Shown here one piece after another: positions 18,807 through 27,140 of a stretch of DNA of 64,000 bases. Position numbers and translations under genes: made by a program. The notes below the pieces were generated by a model that was given only the letters and a program-made list of their open reading frames with translations, did not search any database and was not told where the DNA came from. How positions within the stretch are numbered: position 1 is the first letter of the stretch; every line of letters begins with the position of its first letter. Source of the stretch: Acetobacter malorum (lineage in GTDB: Bacteria > Pseudomonadota > Alphaproteobacteria > Acetobacterales > Acetobacteraceae); NCBI RefSeq assembly GCF_001580615.1, contig NZ_LHZC01000040.1:18030-82029 (forward strand). The letters run 5' to 3'.

Positions 18807-19541
18807 ATGCAGAAATCAAAGCTCTTTTTTCTTGCGGTTCTGGTCATGCACCCTCTAGTTGCCTGGGGTGCGCAGGAGGACAAGGCTGCGATGGTCTTTC
18901 GGATTACGCCGGTTAAACCCCTCGATGTTTTGATGCATGAGGCGCTTGCGGCCTCACCCCCGGCGCAGGATAAGATAGTGCGTGCGCCGGATCTGGTTGA
19001 TCTTGCAACACTCACACCGGATTTCAAATTTGATATCCGCTATGCCACGACAGAGAATTTTCTCAGCACGCCGGTTTATTCCTCATCCCACGCCTTTTTA
19101 GAAAAACCTGCGGCGGAAGCGCTCGCCAGAGCCTCGGAATATTTAAAAACAAAAGGCTATGGTCTTCTGATTTTTGATGCCTATCGCCCGTGGTTTATTA
19201 CCAAACTGTTCTGGGACGCAACGCCTGCGGACAAACACCAGTTTGTCGCCAACCCCGCGCAGGGCTCCAGACATAACCGGGGCTGTGCGGTGGATCTGAC
19301 TTTATATGACCTGAAGACCGGGCAGCAGGTTGTCATGCCAAGCGGGTTTGATGAAATGACGCCCCGCTCCTATTCCAACTATCCCGATGCGCCGGAAGAG
19401 CAGAAAAAGGCGCGGGATCTGCTGCGGGACGCCATGCAGCAGGAAGGCTTTATACAGCTCCCCGCTGAATGGTGGCATTTTGATTACAGGGACTGGAACA
19501 AATACCCTGTGCAGAACATCAGGTTTGAAGACATTCAATAA
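18807..19541 (+). CDS. ddpX: Periplasmic D-alanyl-D-alanine dipeptidase (VanX/DdpX family)
   Basis: A 244-residue protein with an N-terminal signal peptide (hydrophobic FFLAVLVMHPLVAWG). The M15D zinc dipeptidase motifs are complete: DAYRPW, SRHNRGCAVDLTL providing zinc ligands His156 and Asp163, and EWWHFDY providing catalytic Glu221 and zinc ligand His224. Reaction: hydrolysis of D-Ala-D-Ala, in Gram-negatives usually to recycle murein dipeptide for carbon and nitrogen rather than for vancomycin resistance. It converges on an S15 peptidase gene only 17 bp away, and the next gene is a TonB receptor. Together they suggest dipeptide or peptide scavenging. No vanA/vanH homologues are present, so resistance is not implied. 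Confidence 0.9.
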   Translation: MQKSKLFFLAVLVMHPLVAWGAQEDKAAMVFRITPVKPLDVLMHEALAASPPAQDKIVRAPDLVDLATLTPDFKFDIRYATTENFLSTPVYSSSHAFLEKPAAEALARASEYLKTKGYGLLIFDAYRPWFITKLFWDATPADKHQFVANPAQGSRHNRGCAVDLTLYDLKTGQQVVMPSGFDEMTPRSYSNYPDAPEEQKKARDLLRDAMQQEGFIQLPAEWWHFDYRDWNKYPVQNIRFEDIQ

Positions 19542-19558
19542 CCGGGTTGAGCCGTGTG

Positions 19559-21484
19559 TTACGGTGTGGCGGATGCTGCGGTATGCACCGTAAGCCAGCT
19601 TTTTGCCGTATCAATGGTGATGGTGGCAGGTTTGTAGGCTTCCGGCGGTGCGGTGAAAATGGAGCTGACATAGGTTTGCGGGTTGCGGTCATACAGCGGG
19701 AACCAGCTTGACTGCACCTGCACCATAATGCGGTGGCCGGGCAGGAAGGTGTGGTTCATGATCGGCAGCCGGAACTGGTAAAGCTGAGACTGATTGGCCG
19801 GAATAGCTTCGGGGTGTTCAAAGCTTTTACGGTAACGCCCGCGCAGAATGTCACTGCTGACCATCAGCTGATAGCCGCCCAGTTCCCGCTGTTCGGGCAC
19901 TTCATCCGGGTAGACGTCAATCAGCTTCACAACAAAATCGCCATCCGTGCCGCTTGTTGTGGCAGTCAGATGCACAAGCGGCTGTCCGTCGAGTGCCACC
20001 GGCTGCGTCAGCACGGGCGTGGTAAAGGTTGCCACATCCGGGCGCGAGGCCGCATTGCGCTGGTCTGTTGAAAGCCAGTTATCCCATGCGGAATTTGCGG
20101 CCCCTCGGGTAATGACCGGACGCTGCACATACGGCACCGGGTGTGCCGGGTCGGACAGATAACTGACAGAGCCGGAGGTCTCGGCCGCCCCGTTTACAGC
20201 CAGCTGATATTTGGCCGTAAGATGCAGGGTTGTGCAGTCTTTTGTGCAATCCCACGCGGGAAGAGCCTCTCTGGTTTCCCAGTCATCAGAGCCACTGCGG
20301 TAGGCGGACACGCGCTTCGGCAGGGCGACGGCATCATCTTTCAGATAATGGGCCAGGAAGGGTTCAAGAATTTTTTTGCGGAAATACAGGCCCGTATCGG
20401 AAGGAAGTTTGATGGGGCCAAGCGTGCTGGCTTCTTTGATCTCGCCGCCATGGTTCCACGGCCCCATAGCCAGCCAGAGGTTGGGCTGGTCTGCCTGCTT
20501 CTGTTTGAGCGCATAATAAAGGGCAATGGCCCCGTAATTATCTTCCTGATCCCACAGGCTATGCACGAGGAGCGTTGGCACCTTCAGCGGCAGGTCGGCC
20601 AGCACATGGTCCATCGCCTGCTGCTGCCACCAGCTATCATACGCCGGGTGCGCCAGAAGCTGGCGGAAAAAGCCGATCTGCTCCATGCCCCGTTCTTTCC
20701 CCAGAGCGCCTGCGGAAACGGAATTCAGGAAAAGATCGTAATTGTCATACTGGTTCCCCCACCAGATGGCCGTTTTTTTCGCCGTGGCATCCTGATTGTA
20801 GATATAGGACAGCATTTCCTCACGGAAGGCGCCGTTATGGAACCAGTCATCGCCCATCCAGCCATCTACCATCGGGTTCATGGGGACGGACACCTTCAGC
20901 GCCGGGTGGGGGTTAATCAGGGCAGTGAGGGAAGTATAGCCGTCGTAAGAGACGCCGATAATGCCAACCTTGCCGTTGCTCTGGGGCAGATTATGGACCA
21001 GCCATTCAATGGTGTCCCATGTATCGGTGCTGTGGTCCACCTTTGTGTGGTTCAGCGCCCCGATCAGGGGGCGGTTCATCACATACTGCCCCTCGGACCC
21101 ATATTTGCCGCGCACATCCTGAACCACGCGGATATAGCCACCATCCGCAATAACATCTGGCATGTTATCGTAGCCCTGCAAGACGGAGCGCATGGTGCCG
21201 CTTTCTGCCTTGGAGGTCATGAGCGTGGCGTTATAGGGGGTGCGGGTCAGCAGGATAGGGGCGTTATGGGCGGATTTGGGGATGAGGATGACGGTATGCA
21301 GTTTGGCGCCATCACGCATGGGGATCATTACATCCCGGCGGATAAAGTCAAACTTGTCTGTATTCACAGTAAATTTTGCAGGCATGTCAGGGGCGATGTC
21401 AGCATTTTGTGCCGCATGATCCTGCGCGAAGGCGGGTGTTGAAAGTGCCGTCATGCAGAGCAGCAGAAGAATATTCTTGAACAT
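19559..21484 (-). CDS. Secreted CocE/NonD family hydrolase (peptidase S15-like)
   Basis: A 641-residue protein with a signal peptide (FKNILLLLCMTALSTPAFA). The alpha/beta-hydrolase core has the nucleophile elbow GVSYDGY (Ser179), the family phrases VRGKYGSEG and VIADGGYIRVVQDVRG, a distal GPWNHGG carrying the likely catalytic His, and a C-terminal jelly-roll domain (about residues 420-640) typical of X-Pro dipeptidyl-peptidases and cocaine-esterase-like enzymes. The substrate could be peptides or acyl esters/amides and cannot be decided from sequence. ATG 21484 is preferred because AGGGGA sits just upstream; the longer start is a TTG. It is 51 bp downstream of the TonB receptor gene on the same strand, likely one transcript. 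Confidence 0.88.
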   Translation of the reverse strand: MFKNILLLLCMTALSTPAFAQDHAAQNADIAPDMPAKFTVNTDKFDFIRRDVMIPMRDGAKLHTVILIPKSAHNAPILLTRTPYNATLMTSKAESGTMRSVLQGYDNMPDVIADGGYIRVVQDVRGKYGSEGQYVMNRPLIGALNHTKVDHSTDTWDTIEWLVHNLPQSNGKVGIIGVSYDGYTSLTALINPHPALKVSVPMNPMVDGWMGDDWFHNGAFREEMLSYIYNQDATAKKTAIWWGNQYDNYDLFLNSVSAGALGKERGMEQIGFFRQLLAHPAYDSWWQQQAMDHVLADLPLKVPTLLVHSLWDQEDNYGAIALYYALKQKQADQPNLWLAMGPWNHGGEIKEASTLGPIKLPSDTGLYFRKKILEPFLAHYLKDDAVALPKRVSAYRSGSDDWETREALPAWDCTKDCTTLHLTAKYQLAVNGAAETSGSVSYLSDPAHPVPYVQRPVITRGAANSAWDNWLSTDQRNAASRPDVATFTTPVLTQPVALDGQPLVHLTATTSGTDGDFVVKLIDVYPDEVPEQRELGGYQLMVSSDILRGRYRKSFEHPEAIPANQSQLYQFRLPIMNHTFLPGHRIMVQVQSSWFPLYDRNPQTYVSSIFTAPPEAYKPATITIDTAKSWLTVHTAASATP

Positions 21485-21535
21485 GGGTCCCCTGACCGTA
21501 AACAACTGTGGCTGTGTCCTGTATGGCAGCTGGCG

Positions 21536-24064
21536 TCAGAACTCGGCCGAGACTGTGCCAAAGAACTGCCGCGGAGCCGCAACAAACAGGTTGGCGTTAT
21601 CATCCCCTTTAACAGAGGCCGCACCGTAAACGCCGCCAATATAGTTGTTATTGAACAGGTTGGTAATGCCAAAAGTGGCTTTTAGGTTCTCTGTGAAACC
21701 AATTTTTCCAAAATTATACGCAAGGTTCATATTGGCGACCCAGTAGGCGGGAATTTTCTCATCGTTCATATAGGTCATCGCGCGGGAGCTGATATAGTTT
21801 ACGTTAAAGTTAAACATGGCCCGTTTGTAGGTGTAGTTCAGGTTCGCTTTATACATGAACTTCGGGTAATAAACCTGATGCTTTCCTTTGATGTTGTAGG
21901 TCTGGCCGCCGTAATTGATGGAACGACTCTGATATTCTGCATCGTTCCAGCTAAAGCTGTTGGTAATTTCAAGCCCTTCTATCGGTCGAATGGTGCCCAT
22001 AACGTCTGCACCATTCATGGTTTCCCGGCCGACGTTCAGGTAGGCATTGTTCGCGTTATTGGCACTGCCCTCACTGATGGATGCAAGGCGGTTGTAATAA
22101 TCCGTATGGTAAAAATCCGCAGAGCCTGAGAAAAAGCGGGAGTCATAACGATACCCCACAACGTAGTTCCATGTGCGCTCGGGGCGGAGCACTTTCTTGC
22201 TTTCATCAAACACTGTCTGCGCGGGCCGGCTGGCATTCCCCAGACCACCCCAGGCTGTATTGCTGCCAATCTGGGAGTAATAGTCATACGCACGCATGTT
22301 TTCTGCAATATCCCAGTAAAATTCATGATGACTGAGGAAGTGGTAATCAAAATTGAAATGCGGCAGAAACGCAGCAGAGGCCGTGAGGGAGCCGTTAACA
22401 GCGTGCCGGTAGTATGTGTTCCAGCCTTCATCCGCCAGTTGCTGCGTATAATCGCCTTTTGTGCCGCCATGGGTTGTCTGGGTCAGGGATTTAAAGCCGG
22501 CAAGAAGGGTCATGCCAGGGGTAATGGTCCAGCGGTCCTGCAGAAAGAACTGGAAGGTGTTGGTGTTAAATGTGTTTTCAAACCAGGTATGGCCCGTGCC
22601 GTCCTTGAAATCAGAAAGCCAGTTGTGTCCTGATGTCAGGCCGTCTTCATAAAGTCTCTGATTATAAACCCACTGGTTGTTTTCATACCAAAGGCCGGTT
22701 TCAATTTTGTTGTGGTGGGGGGCTTCAATGGTGAATTTCTGCGTAAAGCCCAGACGACGCATGGCTGCATGCGCCATGGAGAGCGCCATAGGAACGCCTG
22801 ACACACTGCCATCCGCATTCAGGCTCGGGACGCCATAACTTGGAGAGGTAATGAAGTTGTTTGTGCCCCCATACAGGCCGCTGTTCACGTTGCCATAAGC
22901 GACTGTATCAGACTGAACATTTTTAAACAGGTCATAGTGCATGTTGACAGAGGAGACATAGGTTCTCTGCAACTGGGAGGCATCCCACGCATAGTTGCCA
23001 ATTTCATCGTTGGAGAGCACGCCTTCATAACCCGGGGGGACATCAGACGTATATTGGGCGTAATAGGCCCACTGTTTTGCTTTTTCGTAGTCGGGTTTGA
23101 GATAGGTTGAATTGCGACCCATCTTTTCCCACATGTTTTTGGTCATTGCCAGGTAATTGCCCTGTGCAAAATTACCATAACCGAAAAATGCTGAAATTTT
23201 GCCGCGGTCGCCAAGGGGCTGTACCAGTTTGGCATCGGCCTGCAATTCGCTTTGGTAGCCCTGACCTTTCCACATATCTGTTTTGGTGCGTGCGAACGAT
23301 GCATAGAATTTTGTGCCGGTGGAATTCAGGATGCCACTATCAACGCGGCCATAGGTGCGGAAAGCGTTGTAGCTGCCAAATGTCTGGCTGATTTTGCCGC
23401 CTGCCTTATCTTTGGGGTCGGACGTGACATAGGTCATGGCCCCGCCAAGATTCTGGGCGGAAAAGGAGTCCAGCGCGCCAGCACCCTGAGACATGGACAT
23501 GCTGGCAATGTCATCCTGAATCATGGCCTGCGTAATGGAAACACCATTATAGTTGGCAAAACCCTGCGTACCCATGGGGATGCCATCAAGCGTTGCGCCA
23601 ATTTGCATTTGCGTGAAGCCGCGAACGTAGAAAGTGTTCCCATAGGTATCAAGGCCAAAGGCGTCTGTTGAGGCAAAGTTTGCGCCCGGGGTGGTCTGAG
23701 CAAGGATCTGCATCGGGTTACTGCCCTCAACAAATCGGTCCATGACCTTACGGCTTACAGTGACTTCAGCGCCATGACTTGCAACGCGGCGCGTGCTGAC
23801 ATTGACTTCTTCACTATCTTTGCTGAGCAGGGGGCCTGTGCTGCGCTTTTTACGTGGCGACGTATGGTCTTTTCGTGCCGAAACAGAAGAAGACGTTGTG
23901 TGCGCCGCAACGGCATGGGATGAGCGCTTTTTGGTGCTTGTGCCTGTTGCGGACGGAGAGGCTGCGCCAGCGCTTGTATCAAAAAGAAGGCCTGCGAGCG
24001 CAGTGCCAAAGAGCAAAAGTGACTTACTATATCGTTCTTTTACAGCTTTGTTACGCTCGCTCAT
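21536..24064 (-). CDS. TonB-dependent outer-membrane receptor
   Basis: An 842-residue protein with an N-terminal signal segment (SLLLFGTALAGLLFDTSAGA). A basic Ser/Thr/Lys-rich linker (about 35-80) is followed by a plug domain (about 85-215) containing ILAQTTPGANF, FYVRGFTQMQI and LDGIPMGTQGF, then a beta barrel ending in FFGTVSAEF. The barrel includes the FGITNLFNNNY signature near the C-terminus. It is likely co-transcribed with the S15 hydrolase, so the ligand may be a peptide or other organic compound rather than a ferric siderophore; this is inference. The start has AGGGG 7-8 nt upstream. A short palindrome lies about 100 bp upstream (24165-24180). Confidence 0.87.
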   Translation of the reverse strand: MSERNKAVKERYSKSLLLFGTALAGLLFDTSAGAASPSATGTSTKKRSSHAVAAHTTSSSVSARKDHTSPRKKRSTGPLLSKDSEEVNVSTRRVASHGAEVTVSRKVMDRFVEGSNPMQILAQTTPGANFASTDAFGLDTYGNTFYVRGFTQMQIGATLDGIPMGTQGFANYNGVSITQAMIQDDIASMSMSQGAGALDSFSAQNLGGAMTYVTSDPKDKAGGKISQTFGSYNAFRTYGRVDSGILNSTGTKFYASFARTKTDMWKGQGYQSELQADAKLVQPLGDRGKISAFFGYGNFAQGNYLAMTKNMWEKMGRNSTYLKPDYEKAKQWAYYAQYTSDVPPGYEGVLSNDEIGNYAWDASQLQRTYVSSVNMHYDLFKNVQSDTVAYGNVNSGLYGGTNNFITSPSYGVPSLNADGSVSGVPMALSMAHAAMRRLGFTQKFTIEAPHHNKIETGLWYENNQWVYNQRLYEDGLTSGHNWLSDFKDGTGHTWFENTFNTNTFQFFLQDRWTITPGMTLLAGFKSLTQTTHGGTKGDYTQQLADEGWNTYYRHAVNGSLTASAAFLPHFNFDYHFLSHHEFYWDIAENMRAYDYYSQIGSNTAWGGLGNASRPAQTVFDESKKVLRPERTWNYVVGYRYDSRFFSGSADFYHTDYYNRLASISEGSANNANNAYLNVGRETMNGADVMGTIRPIEGLEITNSFSWNDAEYQSRSINYGGQTYNIKGKHQVYYPKFMYKANLNYTYKRAMFNFNVNYISSRAMTYMNDEKIPAYWVANMNLAYNFGKIGFTENLKATFGITNLFNNNYIGGVYGAASVKGDDNANLFVAAPRQFFGTVSAEF

Positions 24065-24164
24065 AGTGAACCCCTGCTCCCTGGTATGTTCCTGTTGAGA
24101 TCAGTGCGCGTTGGATACGGCTTTCTCTGGAGCACCGATTTAGCCCACGATCCTGCGCTAACAT

Positions 24165-24180
24165 GTTGCTGATTCGCAAC
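24165..24180. promoter_or_regulatory. Inverted repeat upstream of TonB receptor gene
   Basis: GTTGC (24165-24169) and GCAAC (24176-24180) flank TGATTC, 100 bp upstream of the receptor start. The element is compatible with an operator, perhaps of the Fur superfamily, but the identity of the regulator is not shown. Confidence 0.35.
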
Positions 24181-24282
24181 TAAGATTGTCAACAACCGAT
24201 AATGAACAGGTCTGATAACCCTAGGTTAAGGGGTAAGGGACGGCACTGCTCTGTATGGAGAGGTATTATCTCGCATATGAAC

Positions 24283-24300
24283 CCTGCCTATGAGGCAGGC
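24283..24300 (-). terminator. Hairpin just after the 24307 gene
   Basis: CCTGCC (24283-24288) pairs with GGCAGG (24294-24299) over a 5-nt loop, immediately beyond the stop codon of the minus-strand gene that ends at 24307. On the minus strand it is followed by a weak T-containing stretch. Confidence 0.4.
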
Positions 24301-24306
24301 TTTTGG

Positions 24307-25212
24307 TCATTTTTTGGGAAGCTGGCAGGGGTTGCTGTTTATCGCGCTTGCCCCGTGAGCGTCGAACCAGACGGTGCCATTGGCAACCATGGCCTGCCCG
24401 TTATGCACAAACATCTCGTGCGGAATAGCGTCTCGTAGCCTGTTGAGGACGCAGGGCGTGAAAACCCGTGACCAGGAGGCGGACAATGCTGCGGGCGTTT
24501 TGAGGGTGAAGGAGTGTTCTGCATTCACTCTCAAAGGCCAGGAGATCAGTTTTGCTGTTTCTGCTTTGTTGCCGCTCAGCACGTTGCGCAGGAAGCGCTG
24601 CACCACGGCTTCGAAAACCGCAGGGGGCGCGTCTGTGACGCCCTCATACAGCGCGTTGGGGGTGACGTTATCAATGGACTCAAAATTTAGTTTTACGGGA
24701 TAGGTTTTTGTGCCGTCAGCCCATGTTCCGGCCAGTGCTGTTGAGGTCTGGAAGGTGAGCGGGGCAGGTGCTTTTTTGTCGCTTGTTTCAAAATGCAGGG
24801 TGAAGCGGCCGCCACCGGGTTCGCTCAGTACAATCTGCTCGCCTGATTTTTGAGCGGACAAGGGAATATCGACCAGATTTTTTACGTAGAAATAATGCGC
24901 GTTTGCCACTGTCTGATCGGGCCGAACGGAGAGTGTCGCCCCGATAGGATACGGGCCAAGCGTGCCGGACAGGCGGTAATTGTCCGCCGCGGGCTGCGGT
25001 ATTGGCGCAGCAGAGATGGCTGTGTCCGGCGTGCGCTCGGCTGGGTGGGCTGCTGTGCTTGCGCTTGTGGCCGATGGTGAAGGCGATGAGGTTTGCGCAG
25101 GCGTGGCGGAAGGCGCAGCAGATGTGGCAAGGGGAGCGGTGGCGGCACCTGCCGTGGTGGCTGGCAGGCCGAGCAGGCTGAAGGCCAGTAGCCCTGTAGT
25201 AATCCGCTTCAT
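24307..25212 (-). CDS. Exported protein of unknown function
   Basis: A 301-residue protein that I do not recognise. It has a signal peptide (KRITTGLLAFSLLGLPATTAGA) and then an Ala/Ser/Thr/Pro-rich linker (about 25-75) typical of periplasmic or surface-tethered proteins. The remaining globular part contains LSGTLGPYPIGATLSV, FYVKNLVDIPLS and LSEPGGGRFTLHFE, which read as a beta-sandwich. Two cysteines near the C-terminus (PCVLNRL and NPCQLPKK) could form a disulfide in the periplasm. It is separated from its neighbours by 130-240 bp and is probably monocistronic. A hairpin at 24283-24300 follows. Confidence 0.7.
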   Translation of the reverse strand: MKRITTGLLAFSLLGLPATTAGAATAPLATSAAPSATPAQTSSPSPSATSASTAAHPAERTPDTAISAAPIPQPAADNYRLSGTLGPYPIGATLSVRPDQTVANAHYFYVKNLVDIPLSAQKSGEQIVLSEPGGGRFTLHFETSDKKAPAPLTFQTSTALAGTWADGTKTYPVKLNFESIDNVTPNALYEGVTDAPPAVFEAVVQRFLRNVLSGNKAETAKLISWPLRVNAEHSFTLKTPAALSASWSRVFTPCVLNRLRDAIPHEMFVHNGQAMVANGTVWFDAHGASAINSNPCQLPKK

Positions 25213-25344
25213 CCCTCTTGGTCCTTTCTAACGTGGCAAAGTCTTGAGTGGTAGCATAGCGGCAAAAGAGCGACTGTGCAGCGTGCGGAGGCGCATTATG
25301 GTATCTTGCGAAAAGATAACGCGGGACGGGGAGCAAAGCTGCGC

Positions 25345-25542
25345 ATGAAATGCGAAGAGTGCGGAACGGAGTTCCCTTGCACGGCAGATGCCCAATGCTG
25401 GTGTATGCAAAGGCCCCATGATGTCCCTCTGCCTGCGGACGCCGCGCCGCGGTGCCTGTGCCCAGCCTGTCTTGAAAAACGGCTCCGGCAGGCACCGGGC
25501 CAGTTTACAAGGGCATCGTCGTCGTCCGCAGGGGTGGCTTAA
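25345..25542 (+). CDS. Small cysteine-rich CWC-type protein
   Basis: A 65-residue protein with seven cysteines in the order KCEECGTEF, QCWC, RCLCPACLEKRL. This matches the short Cys_rich_CWC family (named for the central C-W-C), proposed to bind metal. No signal peptide, so cytosolic. The start at ATG 25345 is preceded by GGGGAG; an upstream GTG would add 23 unlikely residues. The stop lies 4 bp from the end of the converging MerR-type gene. Function unknown; zinc or iron-sulfur binding is a guess from the paired cysteines. Confidence 0.7.
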   Translation: MKCEECGTEFPCTADAQCWCMQRPHDVPLPADAAPRCLCPACLEKRLRQAPGQFTRASSSSAGVA

Positions 25543-25546
25543 ACTG

Positions 25547-26326
25547 TCAGCCTTCAGGGTTTTTTAAAGCCTGAGCCGCCTGAGAGATGAACACATAGAC
25601 TTCCTTGCTGAAGGGTGTGGTGTGGTCTTCTGTTTTCCACTTGTCCATTTCAGAATACATTTTAGCCGCACGGCTCCATTGCTCCGGGCCGAGGGCTTCG
25701 ACCATGGGTGTTTGCAACTTCAGCCATTCCTGAGCCAGAGCCTGAGCCGCCGGAGCTGTTGCTGGCAGGCCTGCGTCTATCTCTGTTTCAATACGTCTGA
25801 TCAGACTTTCCCATTGTTTCTGATAGTCTGTTTGTTTTTCAGGTGAGAAAAGGGTTTTGGCGGTGTCTTCCCATCGTTTCTGGTCAGCCTGCGTGAAATA
25901 CTGGTCCAGAACGGGTTGCATGGCTTTTTGTGTCATCAGATATTGTCCTTCACGGATAAGGGTGCAAAGCCCCTCAACATCCAGAGCCTTCTGCTCTCCC
26001 AGCAGGGCACGTGCTTCTTTCAGACCGGACAGCAGGCGTGTGATGGCGGTCTTTTGTTGGGTGAGGCAGGTAATCTGGACATCAAGCAGCGTTTGTGGGT
26101 CTAGCACCGGACTGTGAATAATCCGGGCGATGTCACTCAGCGTGTATCCGGCGCGTTTCAGTAGCAGAATTCTGGAAAGTTGATGCACATGCTTCTCTCC
26201 GTAAACACGCCGCCCTGCCTCTGTCCGGGCTGGCTGGATGAGTCCATGTGTTTCCAGATGACGCAGGCTGCGCACAGATACGCCGCATGCCTTTGCGACG
26301 TCCCCGATTGCTAAAAACTGTCCCAT
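25547..26326 (-). CDS. MerR-family transcriptional regulator with TipAS-like effector domain
   Basis: A 259-residue protein. Residues 1-70 form a MerR winged-helix domain: FLAIGDVAKACGVSVRSLRH, then GLIQPARTEAGRRVYGEKHV. A dimerisation coiled coil follows (about 75-115). The C-terminal 130 residues (QYFTQADQKRWEDTAKT, EEWLKLQ-type) match the TipAS/antibiotic-binding domain that senses drugs or hydrophobic ligands. The start ATG 26326 has a strong AAAGGAG ribosome site 5 nt upstream. Members usually activate from promoters with a 19-bp spacer. No drug efflux gene is adjacent, so the target may be elsewhere. Its own promoter region faces the small gene at 26562. Confidence 0.88.
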   Translation of the reverse strand: MGQFLAIGDVAKACGVSVRSLRHLETHGLIQPARTEAGRRVYGEKHVHQLSRILLLKRAGYTLSDIARIIHSPVLDPQTLLDVQITCLTQQKTAITRLLSGLKEARALLGEQKALDVEGLCTLIREGQYLMTQKAMQPVLDQYFTQADQKRWEDTAKTLFSPEKQTDYQKQWESLIRRIETEIDAGLPATAPAAQALAQEWLKLQTPMVEALGPEQWSRAAKMYSEMDKWKTEDHTTPFSKEVYVFISQAAQALKNPEG

Positions 26327-26561
26327 GTCTGCTCCTTTAAGACCCTGCATTCCATAAGCCATGCTGACACAGTGTCAGGAGCAAGCAGAAAATAGACTGG
26401 ATCTGTACTTTTTTGCATGTGGCGTGCGCATTGCCGTTAAGCGGCAGCAGGGACGAGAGTTTGATTCAGATCAAGGGCCAGATCAGCCGTAAGGCAGACA
26501 CTGTTTTCAACAGAGCCGGATGGGCATTCAGAAACCGTCCGTTGATCTGAAAGGAAAGACC

Positions 26562-26738
26562 ATGACTGCTAAAACAAACAAAAGCGTTGAAATTGCCGGC
26601 ACCCGTTATGAAATGCTGGGCACGATGAATGATGGTGACTGCAAGGTGCGTCTGAAAAATACCAAAGGGGAAGTCGTGGAAATGACGTGTGACTCCTTTA
26701 TCGACCAGCTGAATAACGGCACAGCCCGCTATCTGTAA
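26562..26738 (+). CDS. Small hypothetical protein (58 residues)
   Basis: An unrecognised cytosolic protein, supported by a good ribosome site (AAAGGAAAG 6-7 nt before ATG 26562) and a complete, well-balanced reading frame. Sequence highlights are EIAGTRYEMLGTMNDGDCKV and FIDQLNNGTARYL. The beta-strand-rich composition with one Cys and no repeats suggests a small folded domain. It lies alone between a MerR regulator and a candidate structured RNA. Its conservation in relatives would decide whether it is real. Confidence 0.55.
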   Translation: MTAKTNKSVEIAGTRYEMLGTMNDGDCKVRLKNTKGEVVEMTCDSFIDQLNNGTARYL

Positions 26739-26776
26739 GGTCTCTGGTTTGTCTGCCCGGTTATCCTGAGCAGGCA

Positions 26777-26956
26777 TTTTCAGACCCCTTCAGGTGCTGC
26801 AGGCCGGAGGGAATGGGGGACACGGTTTGGGCGCTGCCTAAGGCAGGCCCGGCCCTGTTGGCCCAGAGAGAGGGCTGCCCGGAAGCGGGAGCCAATATAG
26901 GATCATCTGGTCAGAAACCGCCTGCCAACGGGGTTTGTGCCAGAGAGGCCTGAAAA
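26777..26956 (+). ncRNA. Candidate structured RNA, about 180 nt (6S-like shape)
   Basis: This GC-rich stretch has no convincing ORF but folds by eye into a closed rod. TTTTCAG (26777-26783) pairs with CTGAAAA (26950-26956), and directly inside it ACCCC (26784-26788) pairs with GGGGT (26930-26934). Inner hairpins include CTGCC-TAA-GGCAG and a stem around CCCGGAAGCGGG, enclosed by CCAGA/TCTGG. Length (180 nt), closed terminal stem and large internal loops resemble 6S RNA. A perfect 16-bp hairpin follows 2 nt later. The usual 6S gene neighbours are absent and the strand is not proven. SRP RNA was considered, but its signature is missing. Confidence 0.35.
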
Positions 26957-26958
26957 CA

Positions 26959-26997
26959 CAAACGTCCCCTGTGGTGATGGACCACAGGGGACGTTTG
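26959..26997. terminator. Perfect 16-bp hairpin
   Basis: CAAACGTCCCCTGTGG (26959-26974) pairs perfectly with 26982-26997 around a 7-nt loop. No T-run follows. It could end the candidate RNA, insulate the downstream ATPase gene, or be a protein-binding site. Confidence 0.5.
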
Positions 26998-27021
26998 CGT
27001 CACGGAGAAAGGATATATCAC

Positions 27022-27096
27022 GTGAATAACGCTCACTGGTATTTTATGTTGTTGATGTTTGTGATGGATTTGCGGTTCTCTTATAAAGAAATGTAA
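27022..27096 (+). CDS. Possible 24-residue leader peptide before the P-loop ATPase gene
   Basis: GTG 27022 follows the purine-rich GGAGAAAGGA by 8 nt and opens a short frame with hydrophobic middle (WYFMLLMFVMDL) that stops at 27094-27096, 44 bp before the ATPase start. It could be an upstream regulatory ORF or a small membrane peptide. It could equally be chance, because any AT-rich region gives such frames. Confidence 0.2.
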   Translation: MNNAHWYFMLLMFVMDLRFSYKEM

Positions 27097-27140
27097 ATAT
27101 TGCGTTTTAAATAAGTAATTTCTATGCGGAGGTAGTGAAA

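Noticed and set aside
18807..19541. Vancomycin-resistance gene
   Set aside because: The enzyme is VanX-like, but vanH, vanA and regulators are absent, and Gram-negative homologues serve dipeptide use.
20141..21442. 433-residue plus-strand open frame
   Set aside because: Antisense to the S15 hydrolase gene, with no recognisable motif or ribosome site.
26777..26956. SRP (4.5S) RNA
   Set aside because: A CCGGAAG element is present, but the conserved symmetric loop and the GGTCAGG/AGCAGCC signature are missing.
26777..26956. Cobalamin or other named riboswitch
   Set aside because: No B12-box, TPP or glycine core motif was found, and the adjacent gene is not metabolic.
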